A DNA stretch of 64,000 nt from Oscillatoria acuminata PCC 6304 (GCF_000317105.1 NC_019693.1:434001-498000); one strand, 5' to 3'; counted from the first letter of the stretch, positions 36,301-45,572 are shown. Notes: generated by a model not told the origin, from the letters alone. A program made the numbers and translations.

Positions 36301-38056
36301 TTTGTAAATAATGGGCGAGTTGATTACTGCGGCGATTTAACTCCCCATAGGTTAGGGTTTTATTACCACAAACTAAAGCAACTTTCTCCGGATGTTCTGC
36401 TGCCTGAATTTCGACTAACTGATGGACTGCCAACTCTTGGGGATAATCCACCTCAGTTTGATTCCACTGCACTAATAATTGATGTCGTTCCGCTTCACTT
36501 AAAATTGGTAAATCCCCAATCTGCTGGTCCGGATTTGCCACAATTGCTTCTAGTAAGGTTTGAAAATGAGCCACTAACCGGCCAATGGTGCTTTCTTCAA
36601 ATAAATCTGTGCTGTAAATCACAAATCCGCTAATCCCTTCCCGACTATCTACCCACATTGGATTGGTAGAGGACTGTTCCCATAAATGTAATTCTAAATC
36701 AAACCGGGCAGTCCCTGCTTCTAACGGTTGGGGACTCAAGGTTAATCCCGGTAATTCTAATCCCTGCATCGGGGCATTTTGTAACGCAAATGCCACCTGA
36801 AACAGGGGATTATGATTTAAGGATCGTTCCGGATGCAACTCTTCCACTAACTTCTCAAAAGGGACATCTTGGTGAGCATAAGCGCCTAGGGCAACCTGTT
36901 TCACCCGGGCCAATACTTCTCGAAAGGTCGGATTTCCCGATAAATCGGTCCGCAAGACTAAACTATTGACAAAAAAGCCGATTAATGGTTCTATTTCACT
37001 GCGATTGCGATTGGCAATGGGGGAACCGACTGTAATATCTTCTTGTTGACTGTAGCGATACAACAAGGTTTGGAATGCCGCCAGTAAGGTCATAAATAAG
37101 GTCACCCCTTCCCCCTGAGTCAAGGCATCCAATTTTTGACTGACTTCCTGGGAAAGTCTGAACCCATAACGTTTTCCGCGATAACTGGGAACCGCCGGAC
37201 GAGGGCGATCGCTGGGTAAATTCAGCATAGAAATCCCCTCTAACTGTTGTCGCCAATAGGCCAATTGATGCTCTAAAATTTCCCCTTGCAACCATTCCCG
37301 CTGCCAATGGGCAAAATCTGCATATTGAATCCCCAATTCTGGCAGCGGAGAGGATTCTCCCTGGAAAAAAGCGCCATAAAGGATTCCTAACTCTTGAATT
37401 AATACCCCAATCGACCAGCCATCGGAGATGATATGATGCATATTCAGCATCAGTAGATAGTCGGTTTCCCCTAATTGCAGTAAAGAAATTCGCAATAGAG
37501 GGCCGGTGGATAAATTAAACGGACGTAGTGCCTCATGGGTAATAATCCGTTCGACCTGCTTTTCTTGTTCTGCTGCGGATAAATTCTGCAAATTCAAGAC
37601 ATGAATAGGAACGGTCTGATGCGCTTGAATCTCCTGAATGCCTTGCCCTTCGCCCTCGGGGAAAACCGTCCTCAATGCTTCATGACGGCGGATGATTTCA
37701 TTAAATGCCGCTTCCAGGAGTTCTAAATTTACCTCCCCGGTTAACCGCACTGCCGCAGGCATATTATAGAAGGGATTGTTCGGCACTAATCGGTCTAGAA
37801 ACCAGAGGCGCTGTTGGGCGAAAGAGAGGGGTAAATTGCCGGTCCGGGAAATCGGTTTCAGACCCACCGGAGTCTCGTTCATACTGCGGTTCGCCCGCTG
37901 AAAGAACGCCAAAATATCCCCTTTGCGCTGAGAAATTTGCTCCCGTAGTTGGGGCGTTAACCGGCCTTCTGGTGCTTGGCAAATCAGGCGACTGCCTTCT
38001 ACGTTTAAATGAATCTCTAACTCGCGCAATTCCGATAAAAATTCTAGGGTATTCAA
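33335..38056 (-). CDS. NRPS, TubC-like docking-C-A-N-methyltransferase-PCP, predicted N-methyl-Leu module
   Basis: A 1573-residue protein using a TTG start inside the previous gene's stop (TTGA overlap). Residues 1-55 resemble a TubC-type docking domain ('EFLSELRELEIHLNVEGSRL'). The C domain has 'HHIISDGW'. The A domain has 'FDACGWE' and pocket residues D-A-W-F-L-G-N-V-V, the well-known leucine code. An N-methyltransferase is inserted after A8, with SAM motif 'VLEIGCGTG' (about 1065-1073). The A domain then resumes ('LPLTANGKIDR') and the carrier site is 'DNFFELGGHSLL' (Ser1499). It should add N-methyl-leucine to the upstream residue. The ParA-HEPN pair follows within 34 bp. Confidence 0.92.
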   Translation of the reverse strand: MNTLEFLSELRELEIHLNVEGSRLICQAPEGRLTPQLREQISQRKGDILAFFQRANRSMNETPVGLKPISRTGNLPLSFAQQRLWFLDRLVPNNPFYNMPAAVRLTGEVNLELLEAAFNEIIRRHEALRTVFPEGEGQGIQEIQAHQTVPIHVLNLQNLSAAEQEKQVERIITHEALRPFNLSTGPLLRISLLQLGETDYLLMLNMHHIISDGWSIGVLIQELGILYGAFFQGESSPLPELGIQYADFAHWQREWLQGEILEHQLAYWRQQLEGISMLNLPSDRPRPAVPSYRGKRYGFRLSQEVSQKLDALTQGEGVTLFMTLLAAFQTLLYRYSQQEDITVGSPIANRNRSEIEPLIGFFVNSLVLRTDLSGNPTFREVLARVKQVALGAYAHQDVPFEKLVEELHPERSLNHNPLFQVAFALQNAPMQGLELPGLTLSPQPLEAGTARFDLELHLWEQSSTNPMWVDSREGISGFVIYSTDLFEESTIGRLVAHFQTLLEAIVANPDQQIGDLPILSEAERHQLLVQWNQTEVDYPQELAVHQLVEIQAAEHPEKVALVCGNKTLTYGELNRRSNQLAHYLQKLGVGTEVAVGLCLDRTLEMAVAMLGILKAGGAYLPLDPSVPSSRLNRMLTEAKVPVLLTQQSSLSQFNRVICKIVCLDTDKALIERQPDENLSSSVTPNSLAYVIYTSGSTGEPKGVEIEQKSLLNLTYWHQQAFAVSASDRSTQVAGVAFDACGWEIWPYLTAGACIYIVDNETRRSPEKLRDWLVENAITISFLPTPLAEQVLQLKWPEQTPLRLLLTGGETLHQHPLPSHPFEVVNNYGPTENTVVTTSGRVPVGNGREIAPGIGKAVANTQLYVCDRYFHPVPIGIPGELYIGGDGLARGYRHHPELTAEAFIRNPLQPEPGNFLYKTGDLVRYQPDGSLEFLGRLDQQVKIRGFRIELGEIEVILSQHPAVNQTLVTVSESDRGETQLTAYLALNLQRVELAETNPVALQEEQVQQWQILYNETYKMPAVGMEPHFNIVGWNSSYTNEPIPAAEMREWVDHQAAKILALEPKNVLEIGCGTGLLLFRIAPHCTDYCGTDFSPPSLNFIRKHLGKYDLEQVTLLEKLATNFDGIPPQSFDTVILNSIVQYFPSLDYLTQVISGAVAATKPGGRIFLGDLRSLPLLKAFYTDVELTRAQPCVTRQQLQQRVEMQLFQEVELALDPAFFTSLKSHLPQIETVEIQLMRGQSRNELTQFRYNAILHLAGSEVKSKSAKNHPITWLNQGETRDDWTVEKLRQYLIETNPDICGLSQVPNSRVMAAVQATEWLFNSRPFKTAGQLKKAVQNLHNSGINPEDWYGLELPYRVHIRWSDSMGEGRYDVVFVREDIPEFILEASDAPPLAFAYANNPLKGKAARQFVPELRAYLNEKLPDYMIPSAFVVLEYLPLTANGKIDRHALPTATAIAPELAGNYAPPRTVIEEHLAQIWAEVLGIKRVGIYDNFFELGGHSLLATQLASRVRDKFGFELPLRSVFEAPTIAQLAPIVAGLKQQNPTHHAPALVPVSRDRRRMKLSSLNPQPPQKL

Positions 38057-41000
38057 AACTCTACCTCTTCTCTGTCATTCTGATAGGATTTGGGCAACTT
38101 TTGCGGTTGTGCTGCCCAACATACGGTTTCAATATAATTGGCTAAACTTGCCACGGTTGGCGCTTCAAATAACTGACTCACGGGCAACTCGATTTTTAAC
38201 CCGTCGCGAATCCGCGAAATGAGTTGAGTTGCCAGGAGAGAATGCCCTCCCAACTCGAAGAAATTATCATAAACACTGACCTGCTGTTTCCCCAATACTT
38301 CCCTCCAAATGTCAACCAGTACCTCTTCAACCTCAGTTCGCGGGTTTACATAATTCTGGGATAACTCCTGGAATGCTGTCTCTATCTCAGGTAAGATTTG
38401 CCGGTTGATTTTTCCATTTTGTGTCAGAGGTAACACTTCTAGGATGGCATAGGCGGTGGGTAGCATATAACTGGGCAATTTTTCACTCAAAAACCGCCGC
38501 AATTCGCTAATTTTCAGCGGAGAAGATTTCCCTTCTGGGTCCCGAGGAACAACGTAGGCAACCAATTCTTTTTCCCCGGGGATTTCCTCACGGGCGATCG
38601 CCACTGCTGCGGCAACCCCGGAATATTGACACAAAACTGCCTCAATTTCTCCTAATTCAATCCGGAACCCGCGAATCTTTACTTGATGGTCAATTCTACC
38701 TAAAAACTCCAGATTTCCATCAGATTTATAGCGCGCCAAATCCCCGGTTTTATAAAGTCGCGTTCCCGGTTTCCCAAAGGGATTAGAAATAAACCGTTCC
38801 TCCGTTAAGTCCGGACGATTCAAATAACCCCTTGCCAATCCCTCTCCCCCGAGGTATAATTCTCCGGGAACACCGACGGCGACAGGTTGCAAGTGCGGGT
38901 CTAAGAGATAAAGTTCTGTATTCGCCACTGCCTTGCCAATGGGGACGGAACTCGCTGGTTCTGCCATTGCTTCTATGGAGAAATAGGTCGAAAATGTGGT
39001 ATTTTCTGTGGGACCATACACATGAATCAACTGTTGCGGCATTCCCTGGTGTAGCACTTTTTTTACCCAGCGGGGATCGACGGTTTCTCCCCCAAATAAT
39101 AAGCAGCGCAAAGACTGAAACGCCTGGGGAACCGTTCGCACCACCTGCTGAAATAAGGCGGTGGTTAAGAATAAAATATCAATCTGTTGCTGGCGCAATT
39201 CCCGGGCAAAATCATGAGGAGAGAGGGTAATTTCTGTGCTAATTCCTTTTAAGTGAGCGCCATTGAGCAAAGCACCCCAAATCTCAAAGGTTGCCGCATC
39301 AAAGGAGAGATTCGAGACTTGAGCAAGGGTATCTTTCGGGGTAATCTGGATATAATTGGTATTCAGAACCAGTCGATTTACCGCTTGGTGAGGAACGGCC
39401 ACCCCTTTCGGTGTTCCCGTGGAACCGGAGGTATAAATCACATAAGCAAGACGACTGCCACCGGGGAAGTGAGGGAGATTCTCCACAGGTTCCCGGGTGA
39501 CTGCCTCCCCGTCGCAGTCGCCTCCCACCATCACCCCCTCAAACCCCTTAAACTTACCCCGTAACTCGTCGGGAACCAGCAACAGGCGCACTCCCGCATC
39601 TGCCATCATCCAATTCAGGCGATCGCCCGGATAGGTGGGGTCTAACGGTAAATAAGCACCCCCCGCCTTCAAAATCCCTAACATCCCGACAATGGTATCC
39701 AGGGATTTCGCCGCACAAAGTCCGACAATCTCCTCGTCCCCCACCCCCAAATGTTGTAAATAATGAGCCCATTGATTGCTACGCTGATTCAGTTCCTGAT
39801 ACGTCAAAGATTCACCGGCGATCGTCACCGCCACTGCCTGGGGATTCGCCTGCACCTGCGCCTCAAATAGCGCCTGAATCGCCGTTTCTGCCGGATACTC
39901 TGCTTGAGTCTGATTCCATTCAATTAATATCCGGTCCCGTTCCCCATCGCTGATTAATTCTAACTCCTCAACCCCCTGATTGGGATTTTTAACGATGTTT
40001 TTTAACAAATTTTTAAACTGTTCTAACATTTGCGCGACTGTCCCTGACTCAAATTTATCCGTATTGTAAATTACAAACCCTCGCAGACTATCCTGATGCT
40101 GCCAATCCTGACCATAAACACTCCGGAAACTGTCTGCCGATTCCCACAAATGCACCTCCAAATCAAACCGCGTCGTCTTCACCCCTAAACTCATGGAACT
40201 CACCGTTAAACCGGGCAAATCCAACTCCTGCATCGGGGCATTTTGCAAATTAAACACCACCTGAAACAGGGGATGAACATTCAAAACCCGGTCCGGATGT
40301 AACGCTTCCACCACCTTTTCAAAGGGTAAATCTTGGTGAGCATAAGCGCCTAAAGTCACCTCTCGGACCCGCGCCAATAACTCCCGAAACGTCGGATTTC
40401 CAGAGACATCGGTCCGCAACACCAGACTATTCACAAAAAATCCAATTAACCCCTCAATTTCGCTGCGGTTGCGATTGGCAATGGGGGAACCCACAGTAAT
40501 CTCATCCTGCTGACTGTAGCGATACAGCAAAGTTTGAAACCCCGCCAGCAACGTCATAAATAAAGTCACCCCCTCTTGCTGAGAAAGGGCCTTGAGCGCC
40601 GCTGTCAGGGGTTGAGAAAGCTCAAAAACTTGACTCTTTCCCTGATAGCTAGGAGTCGCCTGTTTCGGGGAGTCTCCGGGTAAATTCAGGGAAACAATTC
40701 CCCGTAACTGCTGCCGCCAATACCCTAACTGCTCCTCCAACACCTCCCCTTGAAACCACTCCCGCTGCCATTCGGCAAAGTCGGCATATTGGAGGGGTAA
40801 TTCCGGCAACAAAACCGGGCGATTCTCCACCAATGCCCGGTAAATTGTTCCCAACTCCTGAACAAACACCCCCATCGACCAATCATCAGAAATAATATGG
40901 TGCATATTCAGCAGTAAAATGGAGAGAGAATCCTCCAACTGCAACAGCGTCACCCGCAGTAAAGGGCCCGTTGCTAAATTAAAGGGAAACTCCGCCTCCA

Positions 41001-41388
41001 CCGCCGCCAATCGACTCGCTTCCGCTTCCCGTTCCCCAGGAGAAAACTGCCGCAAATCGACCCAATTCACCGGGATATCCGCCTCCGGTGAAATCACCTG
41101 CACAGGTTCCCCTTCCACGGTGGTAAACCGCGTCCTTAAAGTTTCATGCCGCCTGCCAATTTCTATAAAAGTATCCGCTAAAGCAGGGAAATTCACCACT
41201 CCCGTTAACCGCAGCGCCGTGGTGACATTATAGAATGAATGACCGGGAGCAAACTGGTCAATAAACCACAATCGCTGTTGAGCAAAAGAGGTGGGAAAGA
41301 CAAATACATCTGTCTCGGGAGAGAGATTTAAGGCATCCGGCGCGGGGGTTAAAGGAGAGTTGAAAATGTTGGATTCCATTGGGGTCAT
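38053..41388 (-). CDS. NRPS, C-A-PCP (first module), predicted Ile/Val
   Basis: A 1111-residue protein. The condensation domain is complete, but its active-site motif reads 'HHIISDDW' (His163 onward) instead of HHxxxDG. The adenylation domain has 'FDAATFE' and pocket residues D-A-F-F-L-G-V-T-F, a code of the Ile/Val type. The carrier site is 'DNFFELGGHSLL' (Ser1050). Being first in the operon, its C domain has no upstream donor in the cluster. It may take an acyl group or a peptide from elsewhere, or be inactive. The promoter must lie in 41389-41829. Confidence 0.92.
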   Translation of the reverse strand: MTPMESNIFNSPLTPAPDALNLSPETDVFVFPTSFAQQRLWFIDQFAPGHSFYNVTTALRLTGVVNFPALADTFIEIGRRHETLRTRFTTVEGEPVQVISPEADIPVNWVDLRQFSPGEREAEASRLAAVEAEFPFNLATGPLLRVTLLQLEDSLSILLLNMHHIISDDWSMGVFVQELGTIYRALVENRPVLLPELPLQYADFAEWQREWFQGEVLEEQLGYWRQQLRGIVSLNLPGDSPKQATPSYQGKSQVFELSQPLTAALKALSQQEGVTLFMTLLAGFQTLLYRYSQQDEITVGSPIANRNRSEIEGLIGFFVNSLVLRTDVSGNPTFRELLARVREVTLGAYAHQDLPFEKVVEALHPDRVLNVHPLFQVVFNLQNAPMQELDLPGLTVSSMSLGVKTTRFDLEVHLWESADSFRSVYGQDWQHQDSLRGFVIYNTDKFESGTVAQMLEQFKNLLKNIVKNPNQGVEELELISDGERDRILIEWNQTQAEYPAETAIQALFEAQVQANPQAVAVTIAGESLTYQELNQRSNQWAHYLQHLGVGDEEIVGLCAAKSLDTIVGMLGILKAGGAYLPLDPTYPGDRLNWMMADAGVRLLLVPDELRGKFKGFEGVMVGGDCDGEAVTREPVENLPHFPGGSRLAYVIYTSGSTGTPKGVAVPHQAVNRLVLNTNYIQITPKDTLAQVSNLSFDAATFEIWGALLNGAHLKGISTEITLSPHDFARELRQQQIDILFLTTALFQQVVRTVPQAFQSLRCLLFGGETVDPRWVKKVLHQGMPQQLIHVYGPTENTTFSTYFSIEAMAEPASSVPIGKAVANTELYLLDPHLQPVAVGVPGELYLGGEGLARGYLNRPDLTEERFISNPFGKPGTRLYKTGDLARYKSDGNLEFLGRIDHQVKIRGFRIELGEIEAVLCQYSGVAAAVAIAREEIPGEKELVAYVVPRDPEGKSSPLKISELRRFLSEKLPSYMLPTAYAILEVLPLTQNGKINRQILPEIETAFQELSQNYVNPRTEVEEVLVDIWREVLGKQQVSVYDNFFELGGHSLLATQLISRIRDGLKIELPVSQLFEAPTVASLANYIETVCWAAQPQKLPKSYQNDREEVEF

Positions 41389-41829
41389 CTGGAAAAACAG
41401 TAAATTTCAGCGCACCCCATCGGAGGCGATTCGGTCAAATCAACGGGTTAAAACCCGGGAATGGGTGATCTAAACCTAGATTCAGCCAAAAGTCACACCG
41501 CAGAGAGTCAGCAGTCAATCCTCAACATGAATCGCTGCCATAGCGCTGATATTTCCTAGAGGATAGACCCCTCCTTCCCGGTTGTCCACACACCAGAGGA
41601 AGAGAAGCGGAGGCTACACAAGTATAAAATTTGTATAAAACTTTTAGAGAATTGATATTAAGTTGTCGGCAATTACTGCCTTGCCTTGTTGTGCGTGGAC
41701 ATTCGACTGGGTATTTAGTGAGAAATGCTGGATGGAAAGCGCAAGTATTGCACACCGACAAGAAACACCGATGTTTTGTTGGACAGTCAGCTAGGACCCA
41801 GGTATCCACCCCAGTTACCAGAAGCTGAA
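41389..41829. other. divergent region between NRPS operon and CRISPR array (probable leader)
   Basis: A 440-bp non-coding stretch. It should contain the NRPS promoter (leftward) and the CRISPR leader (rightward). An AT-rich segment with TTGTATAAAACTTTTAGAG (41630-41648) is a candidate promoter region. The last repeat at the far end is degenerate, which supports the leader being here. No conserved leader motif can be confirmed. Confidence 0.5.
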
Positions 41830-42940
41830 TTTTCCGTCCCCTTGCGGGGAATTGATAGGAATTCACATAGTTATGGAATGGTTAGTCGAAGCGTTCTGTA
41901 TGGCAATTTTGTTTCCGTCCCCTTGCGGGGAATTGATAGAAATTAACGCTCGGGAACGGGAAAATCTGGGTGGGGTAGTGCAAGTGACCCTGTTTCCGTC
42001 CCCTTGCGGGGAATTGATAGGAATTTACGTGGAATGGACGCCTTCAACGAGGTGGAGTTAACATATGAAGTTTCCGTCCCCTTCCGGGGAATTGATAGGA
42101 ATTCACGTATTACTAAATGGATTAAAGATGCTTTCAATCCTGAGTTTCCGTCCCCTTACGGGGAATTGATAGGAATTCACGATGAGGATAAATTCATCAA
42201 CCATTGCCACAGTGAGTTTCCGTCCCCTTGCGGGGAATGGATAGGAATTCACCTGAACATCCGTTTCTAAGCGCTCCTCGTAAGAATGTGTTTCCGTCCC
42301 CTTGCGGGGAATGGATAGGAATTCACTGCGATCGCCTGTGAGACTCCTGAACTTATCTCTAAGGTCGTGTTTCCGTCCCCTTGCGGGGAATTGATAGGAA
42401 TTAACAATGTTGAAATAGCCTATAGAAATGGTACTTGGTAGTATGGGTTTCCGTCCCCTTGCGGGGAATTGATAGGAATTCACCCAGGAATAAGCTAATA
42501 AGTTTACTTTATGCGTTAAGAGTTTCCGCCCCCTTGCGGAGAATTGATAGGAATTCACCTTGGGTGACCAACGGTTAAGGATAGCAGCAAGGGCTGTTGT
42601 TTCCGTCCCCTTACGGGGAATTGATAGGAATTCACTTCCATTAAGTAACCAATCACCTTATAAGGAGAATGATTAGTTTCCGTCCCCTTGCGGGGAATTG
42701 ATAGGGACTAACCTGCTAGATGGATGGACCCTCATTTCCACGTCCAAGTAATTGTTTCCGTCCCCTTGCGGGGAATTGATAGGAATTCACCTTACTTCTT
42801 AATTCAAGAATGTGACTTCTATCTAAGTTTCCGTCCCCTTGCGGGGAATTGATAGGAATTCACTAGGTATTGACCCTAACTTTCCTGATAAAGCCCTTAT
42901 GACGTTTCCGTCCCCTTGCGGGGAATTGATAGAGATTAAC
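41830..42940 (+). CRISPR. CRISPR array, 15 repeats of 37 bp and 14 spacers of 35-44 bp
   Basis: Repeats start at 41830, 41911, 41992, 42070, 42144, 42216, 42290, 42369, 42447, 42522, 42599, 42676, 42754, 42827 and 42904. The consensus begins GTTTCCGTCCCC, forms a CCCC-TTGC-GGGG hairpin, continues AATTGATAG and ends GAATTCAC. The last three bases vary: CAC in ten repeats, AAC in four (2, 8, 12, 15) and TAC in one. The final repeat is degenerate upstream of its end, so new spacers probably enter at the left. Spacer length variation (35-44) is typical of type III arrays. No spacer matches other parts of the window by eye. Confidence 0.97.
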
Positions 42941-43095
42941 CCTATCCTGTTGAAACTCTTGCACTATGTAGTTTTCAAGGTGCGATCGCGCCAAAGTACA
43001 GAGAGTCAACTTTACAAAACTTAACGCGCTGCTTTAGCGGGGCAAGACCGACGGAAATCAGTCCATAACGAAACAATAGCGCAAAAGGGTCAAAT

Positions 43096-43123
43096 AAAAA
43101 AGCGGGAATTTACCCGCTTTTTC
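43096..43123. terminator. terminator after the CRISPR array
   Basis: AAAAAAGCGGG - aattta - CCCGCTTTTT: an A run, a six-bp GC stem and a T run, usable on both strands. It would end the pre-crRNA about 160 bp after the last repeat. The rest of 42941-43271 has no gene. Confidence 0.85.
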
Positions 43124-43271
43124 TCATTCTCCCTCAAAATTACGCTGAAATACTCTCTCTAGCTCCTTCCGTCGAATCACGGGGAAAATTTACATTCCGT
43201 TATAAAAGCCAGAAACCCCACCGGGCAAAGGATTGGGGAAAACTTACCCCCCCTAACCCGGAATAAACCCT

Positions 43272-43487
43272 TCAAAAAATCAAATAATCCGGGGGTTCAT
43301 ACATGGGAGGACTGCCGTAAATTTTTGCCAGCTTCTTCGCCGTCCAAGTCAAGGGATAGGCGCGCAGACTGTCCTCCGACAGGTTCAACACCTTCACCCA
43401 GGGATTCTCCATCAACCCGGTGAGGGTTTCCTCATCCAGGGGACACTCAAACACCGAATACTGCACCCTCTGGCAGCGCTGTTCCAT
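43272..43487 (-). pseudogene. cas2: cas2, 5'-truncated
   Basis: Seventy-one codons match the C-terminal three quarters of Cas2: 'RVQYSVFECPLDEETLTGLM', then 'LSEDSLRAYPLTWTAKKLA' and 'PPDYLIF'. Cas2 normally begins about 20 residues earlier with a strand bearing the metal-binding Asp ('M..v..YDI'); this part is missing. Upstream of the first Met the frame runs into TAG inside sequence (43495-43525) related to the dispersed repeat end at 6121-6154. The gene was thus cut at a repeat junction. No cas1 is present, so local spacer acquisition is probably lost. Confidence 0.8.
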
Positions 43488-43740
43488 TAGTTTTTGGTCA
43501 TTAAATTTACCCCCTTGACCGGGCTAGAGTGTCAAAACTTACCGAAGGATTAAAGGAGTGAAGTGAGAAATTTTCCCGGTGGCGATCGCCTCGAAAAAGG
43601 CTGATAAAATTCGGGTCAATAGAGGCGATCGCTATAGCAGTGAGGGCGAGTCCACCGCACCGCTATATACAATAATAAAAAGCAGGAATTGATATTAAAA
43701 TAGAATACAATATCAGAAGTGCAACTCCCATCAAATCTCC

Positions 43741-44658
43741 ATGATAGACCACGATCGCCTATTCAAAGAACTCCTAGAAACCTTCTTGCCCGAATTCTTG
43801 GAACTGTTTTTCCCCCAACTCTGGAACGCCCTAGACCCCGACTCCTTATCGTTCCAAGATAAAGAACTGTTTACCGACATCACCTCTGGGGAGAAATACG
43901 CAGCGGATCTCGTCATCCGAGCCCAACTGAAATATGGGAAAATCCCCATTCTGATTCATCTCGAACATCAAGCGCGCAGCGAACCCAACTTTCCGCGCCG
44001 GATGTTTATTTACTTCTGCCGATTGCTAGAAAAATACGCCATCAGCATTTATCCGATTGCCGTGCTATCCTTTGATACACCCCAACGAGCGGATCCGAAT
44101 ACCTATCAAGTCGAGTGTTGTGGCAAAGTAGTGAACCGATTTAACTATGAAGTCATCCAGTTAAATCGCCTGAATTGGCAAGATTTTCGGGACAGCAACA
44201 ATGCGATCGGCTGTGCATTGATGGCAAAAATGCAGATGGAAAGAGGCGAACGCCCCCAAGTCAAGCTAGAATGTTTGCGAATGCTGCATCACCTAAACCT
44301 GAACCCAGCCCGAACCCAGTTAATTTCCGGATTTATCGATATTTACCTACGCTTAAATCCAGAAGAACAAGCCCTATTTCAAGCACAATTAAGTACCATT
44401 TTACCCCAAGAACAGGAGGGAGTCATGGAAATCGTCACCAGTTGGATGGAACAAGGAATCGAACAAGGAAGACGGCAAGCAGCAGTTTCCCTGGTTCAGC
44501 GTCAACTCAATCGCCGTTGCGGGGGCATTTCTCCCGAGTTAGATTTGGCAGTCCAACAGTTATCAACTCCCCAGTTAGAGGAGTTGAGCGAGGCCCTATT
44601 GGATTTTACCAGTGAAGCGGATCTCGTCGCCTGGTTGAACGAAAGAACCGAGGGTTAA
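43741..44658 (+). CDS. Rpn-family (PD-(D/E)XK) nuclease-like protein with DUF4351 tail
   Basis: A 305-residue protein. The N-terminal Rpn/PDDEXK_2 domain begins 'HDRLFKELLETFLPEFLELF', with 'DITSGEKYAADLVIRAQL' and 'ILIHLEHQA' as the D...ExQ-type nuclease core (about 45-80). The C-terminal DUF4351 (about 240-300) is 'QRQLNRRCGGISPELDLAVQ' and 'LEELSEALLDFTSEADLVAWL'. Rpn proteins are recombination-promoting nucleases or toxins, often multicopy in cyanobacteria. The last 90 codons are duplicated downstream at 45.6 kb. Activity is inferred from the family. Confidence 0.85.
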   Translation: MIDHDRLFKELLETFLPEFLELFFPQLWNALDPDSLSFQDKELFTDITSGEKYAADLVIRAQLKYGKIPILIHLEHQARSEPNFPRRMFIYFCRLLEKYAISIYPIAVLSFDTPQRADPNTYQVECCGKVVNRFNYEVIQLNRLNWQDFRDSNNAIGCALMAKMQMERGERPQVKLECLRMLHHLNLNPARTQLISGFIDIYLRLNPEEQALFQAQLSTILPQEQEGVMEIVTSWMEQGIEQGRRQAAVSLVQRQLNRRCGGISPELDLAVQQLSTPQLEELSEALLDFTSEADLVAWLNERTEG

Positions 44659-44775
44659 TGGATTGGGTGCGTCAGCAGATATTTGCTGACGCATTCATGC
44701 AAAAACCTCTCAGAATCAAGGATTAAATCTTGGATTTTTTAGGAAGTGACAGATTTAGCCATAACCGGAGGGAAT

Positions 44776-45180
44776 TTATAAAATTTCCCAATCTTCAAGT
44801 TTTAAATTTTGAATCCTTTTAAATTCTTGAGTATTATGAGTGACTAAGATGAGATTGTTGGCTAATGCGATCGCCGCAATTTGAAAATCATAAGGACCGA
44901 TAGGAATCCCTAGCCTAGAGAGTTCAGCGCGAATTTCCCCATAAACCTTGGCTGATTTCCCCTCGAATGGTAAACTGATATATTGTGAAAAAAATAATTC
45001 ATATAAAGCGAGATTTTGTTCTTTTTTGGCACTGCGACAAGCTCCATAATACAATTCGGCCTTGACTACATCACACAAACCAATATTTTGACGAGGAGTA
45101 GTTTTAAATTTATAACTGACATTTTCACTGCGCCCCGTTAAATATTGAATACAAGTATTTGTGTCCAATAAATAAATCAT
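44776..45180 (-). CDS. VapC-type PIN-domain toxin
   Basis: A 134-residue PIN protein with the acidic site intact: 'LLDTN' (Asp6), 'KAELYYG' (Glu42), 'GPYDFQIAA' (Asp97) and 'THNTQEF' (Asn115). VapC toxins are Mg-dependent RNases, commonly of tRNA or rRNA. Its ATG overlaps the stop of the upstream antitoxin (ATGA). The pair sits between an Rpn gene and a partial copy of that gene. Confidence 0.9.
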   Translation of the reverse strand: MIYLLDTNTCIQYLTGRSENVSYKFKTTPRQNIGLCDVVKAELYYGACRSAKKEQNLALYELFFSQYISLPFEGKSAKVYGEIRAELSRLGIPIGPYDFQIAAIALANNLILVTHNTQEFKRIQNLKLEDWEIL

Positions 45181-45422
45181 GGCTCAACATCCCAAATTCT
45201 GCGATCGCAATCTCCTAAATCTTCTCTAACCCAAGGTTCTCCTTGCCATTTTCCAGCCGTTTTCTCAAAAAAATCAGCCGGATACCCTAAGTCTTCTGGA
45301 GTAGGCATTGGTTCTTGAGCAGAATCAATAATAATGTCTAGTTCTTGATTAGCAAATTCTGGAGGAAGTTGTAAAAAGAGCTTACCTTCCGCATCAACCT
45401 TAGATTTGAGTGTGAGTTTCAT
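45177..45422 (-). CDS. VapB-type antitoxin
   Basis: An 81-residue protein upstream of and overlapping the PIN toxin gene. The N-terminus 'MKLTLKSKVDAEGKLFLQLP' is an AbrB/SpoVT-like beta segment. The acidic C-terminus ('FFEKTAGKWQGEPWVREDLG') likely wraps the toxin. This start is supported by the position and by a hairpin (about 45492-45517) in the presumed promoter region. The call rests mainly on operon structure. Confidence 0.75.
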   Translation of the reverse strand: MKLTLKSKVDAEGKLFLQLPPEFANQELDIIIDSAQEPMPTPEDLGYPADFFEKTAGKWQGEPWVREDLGDCDRRIWDVEP

Positions 45423-45572
45423 AATTGCCTTAATCCTATCTAAACAGTTTACCCAGGTTTCTACTAGGATATCGATACAGGATTAGTTAAAAGGCACTAA
45501 AAATCAGATTTTTGTGCCAGATTCGTTACTCCTGAGCAGCGCTTTGAGTAGAACCCCGGTTGTCTTCTCTCT

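Noticed and set aside
41852-42558. Several repeat-rich frames across the CRISPR array on both strands
   Set aside because: They are translations of the 37-bp repeat; no start or codon signal supports a protein.
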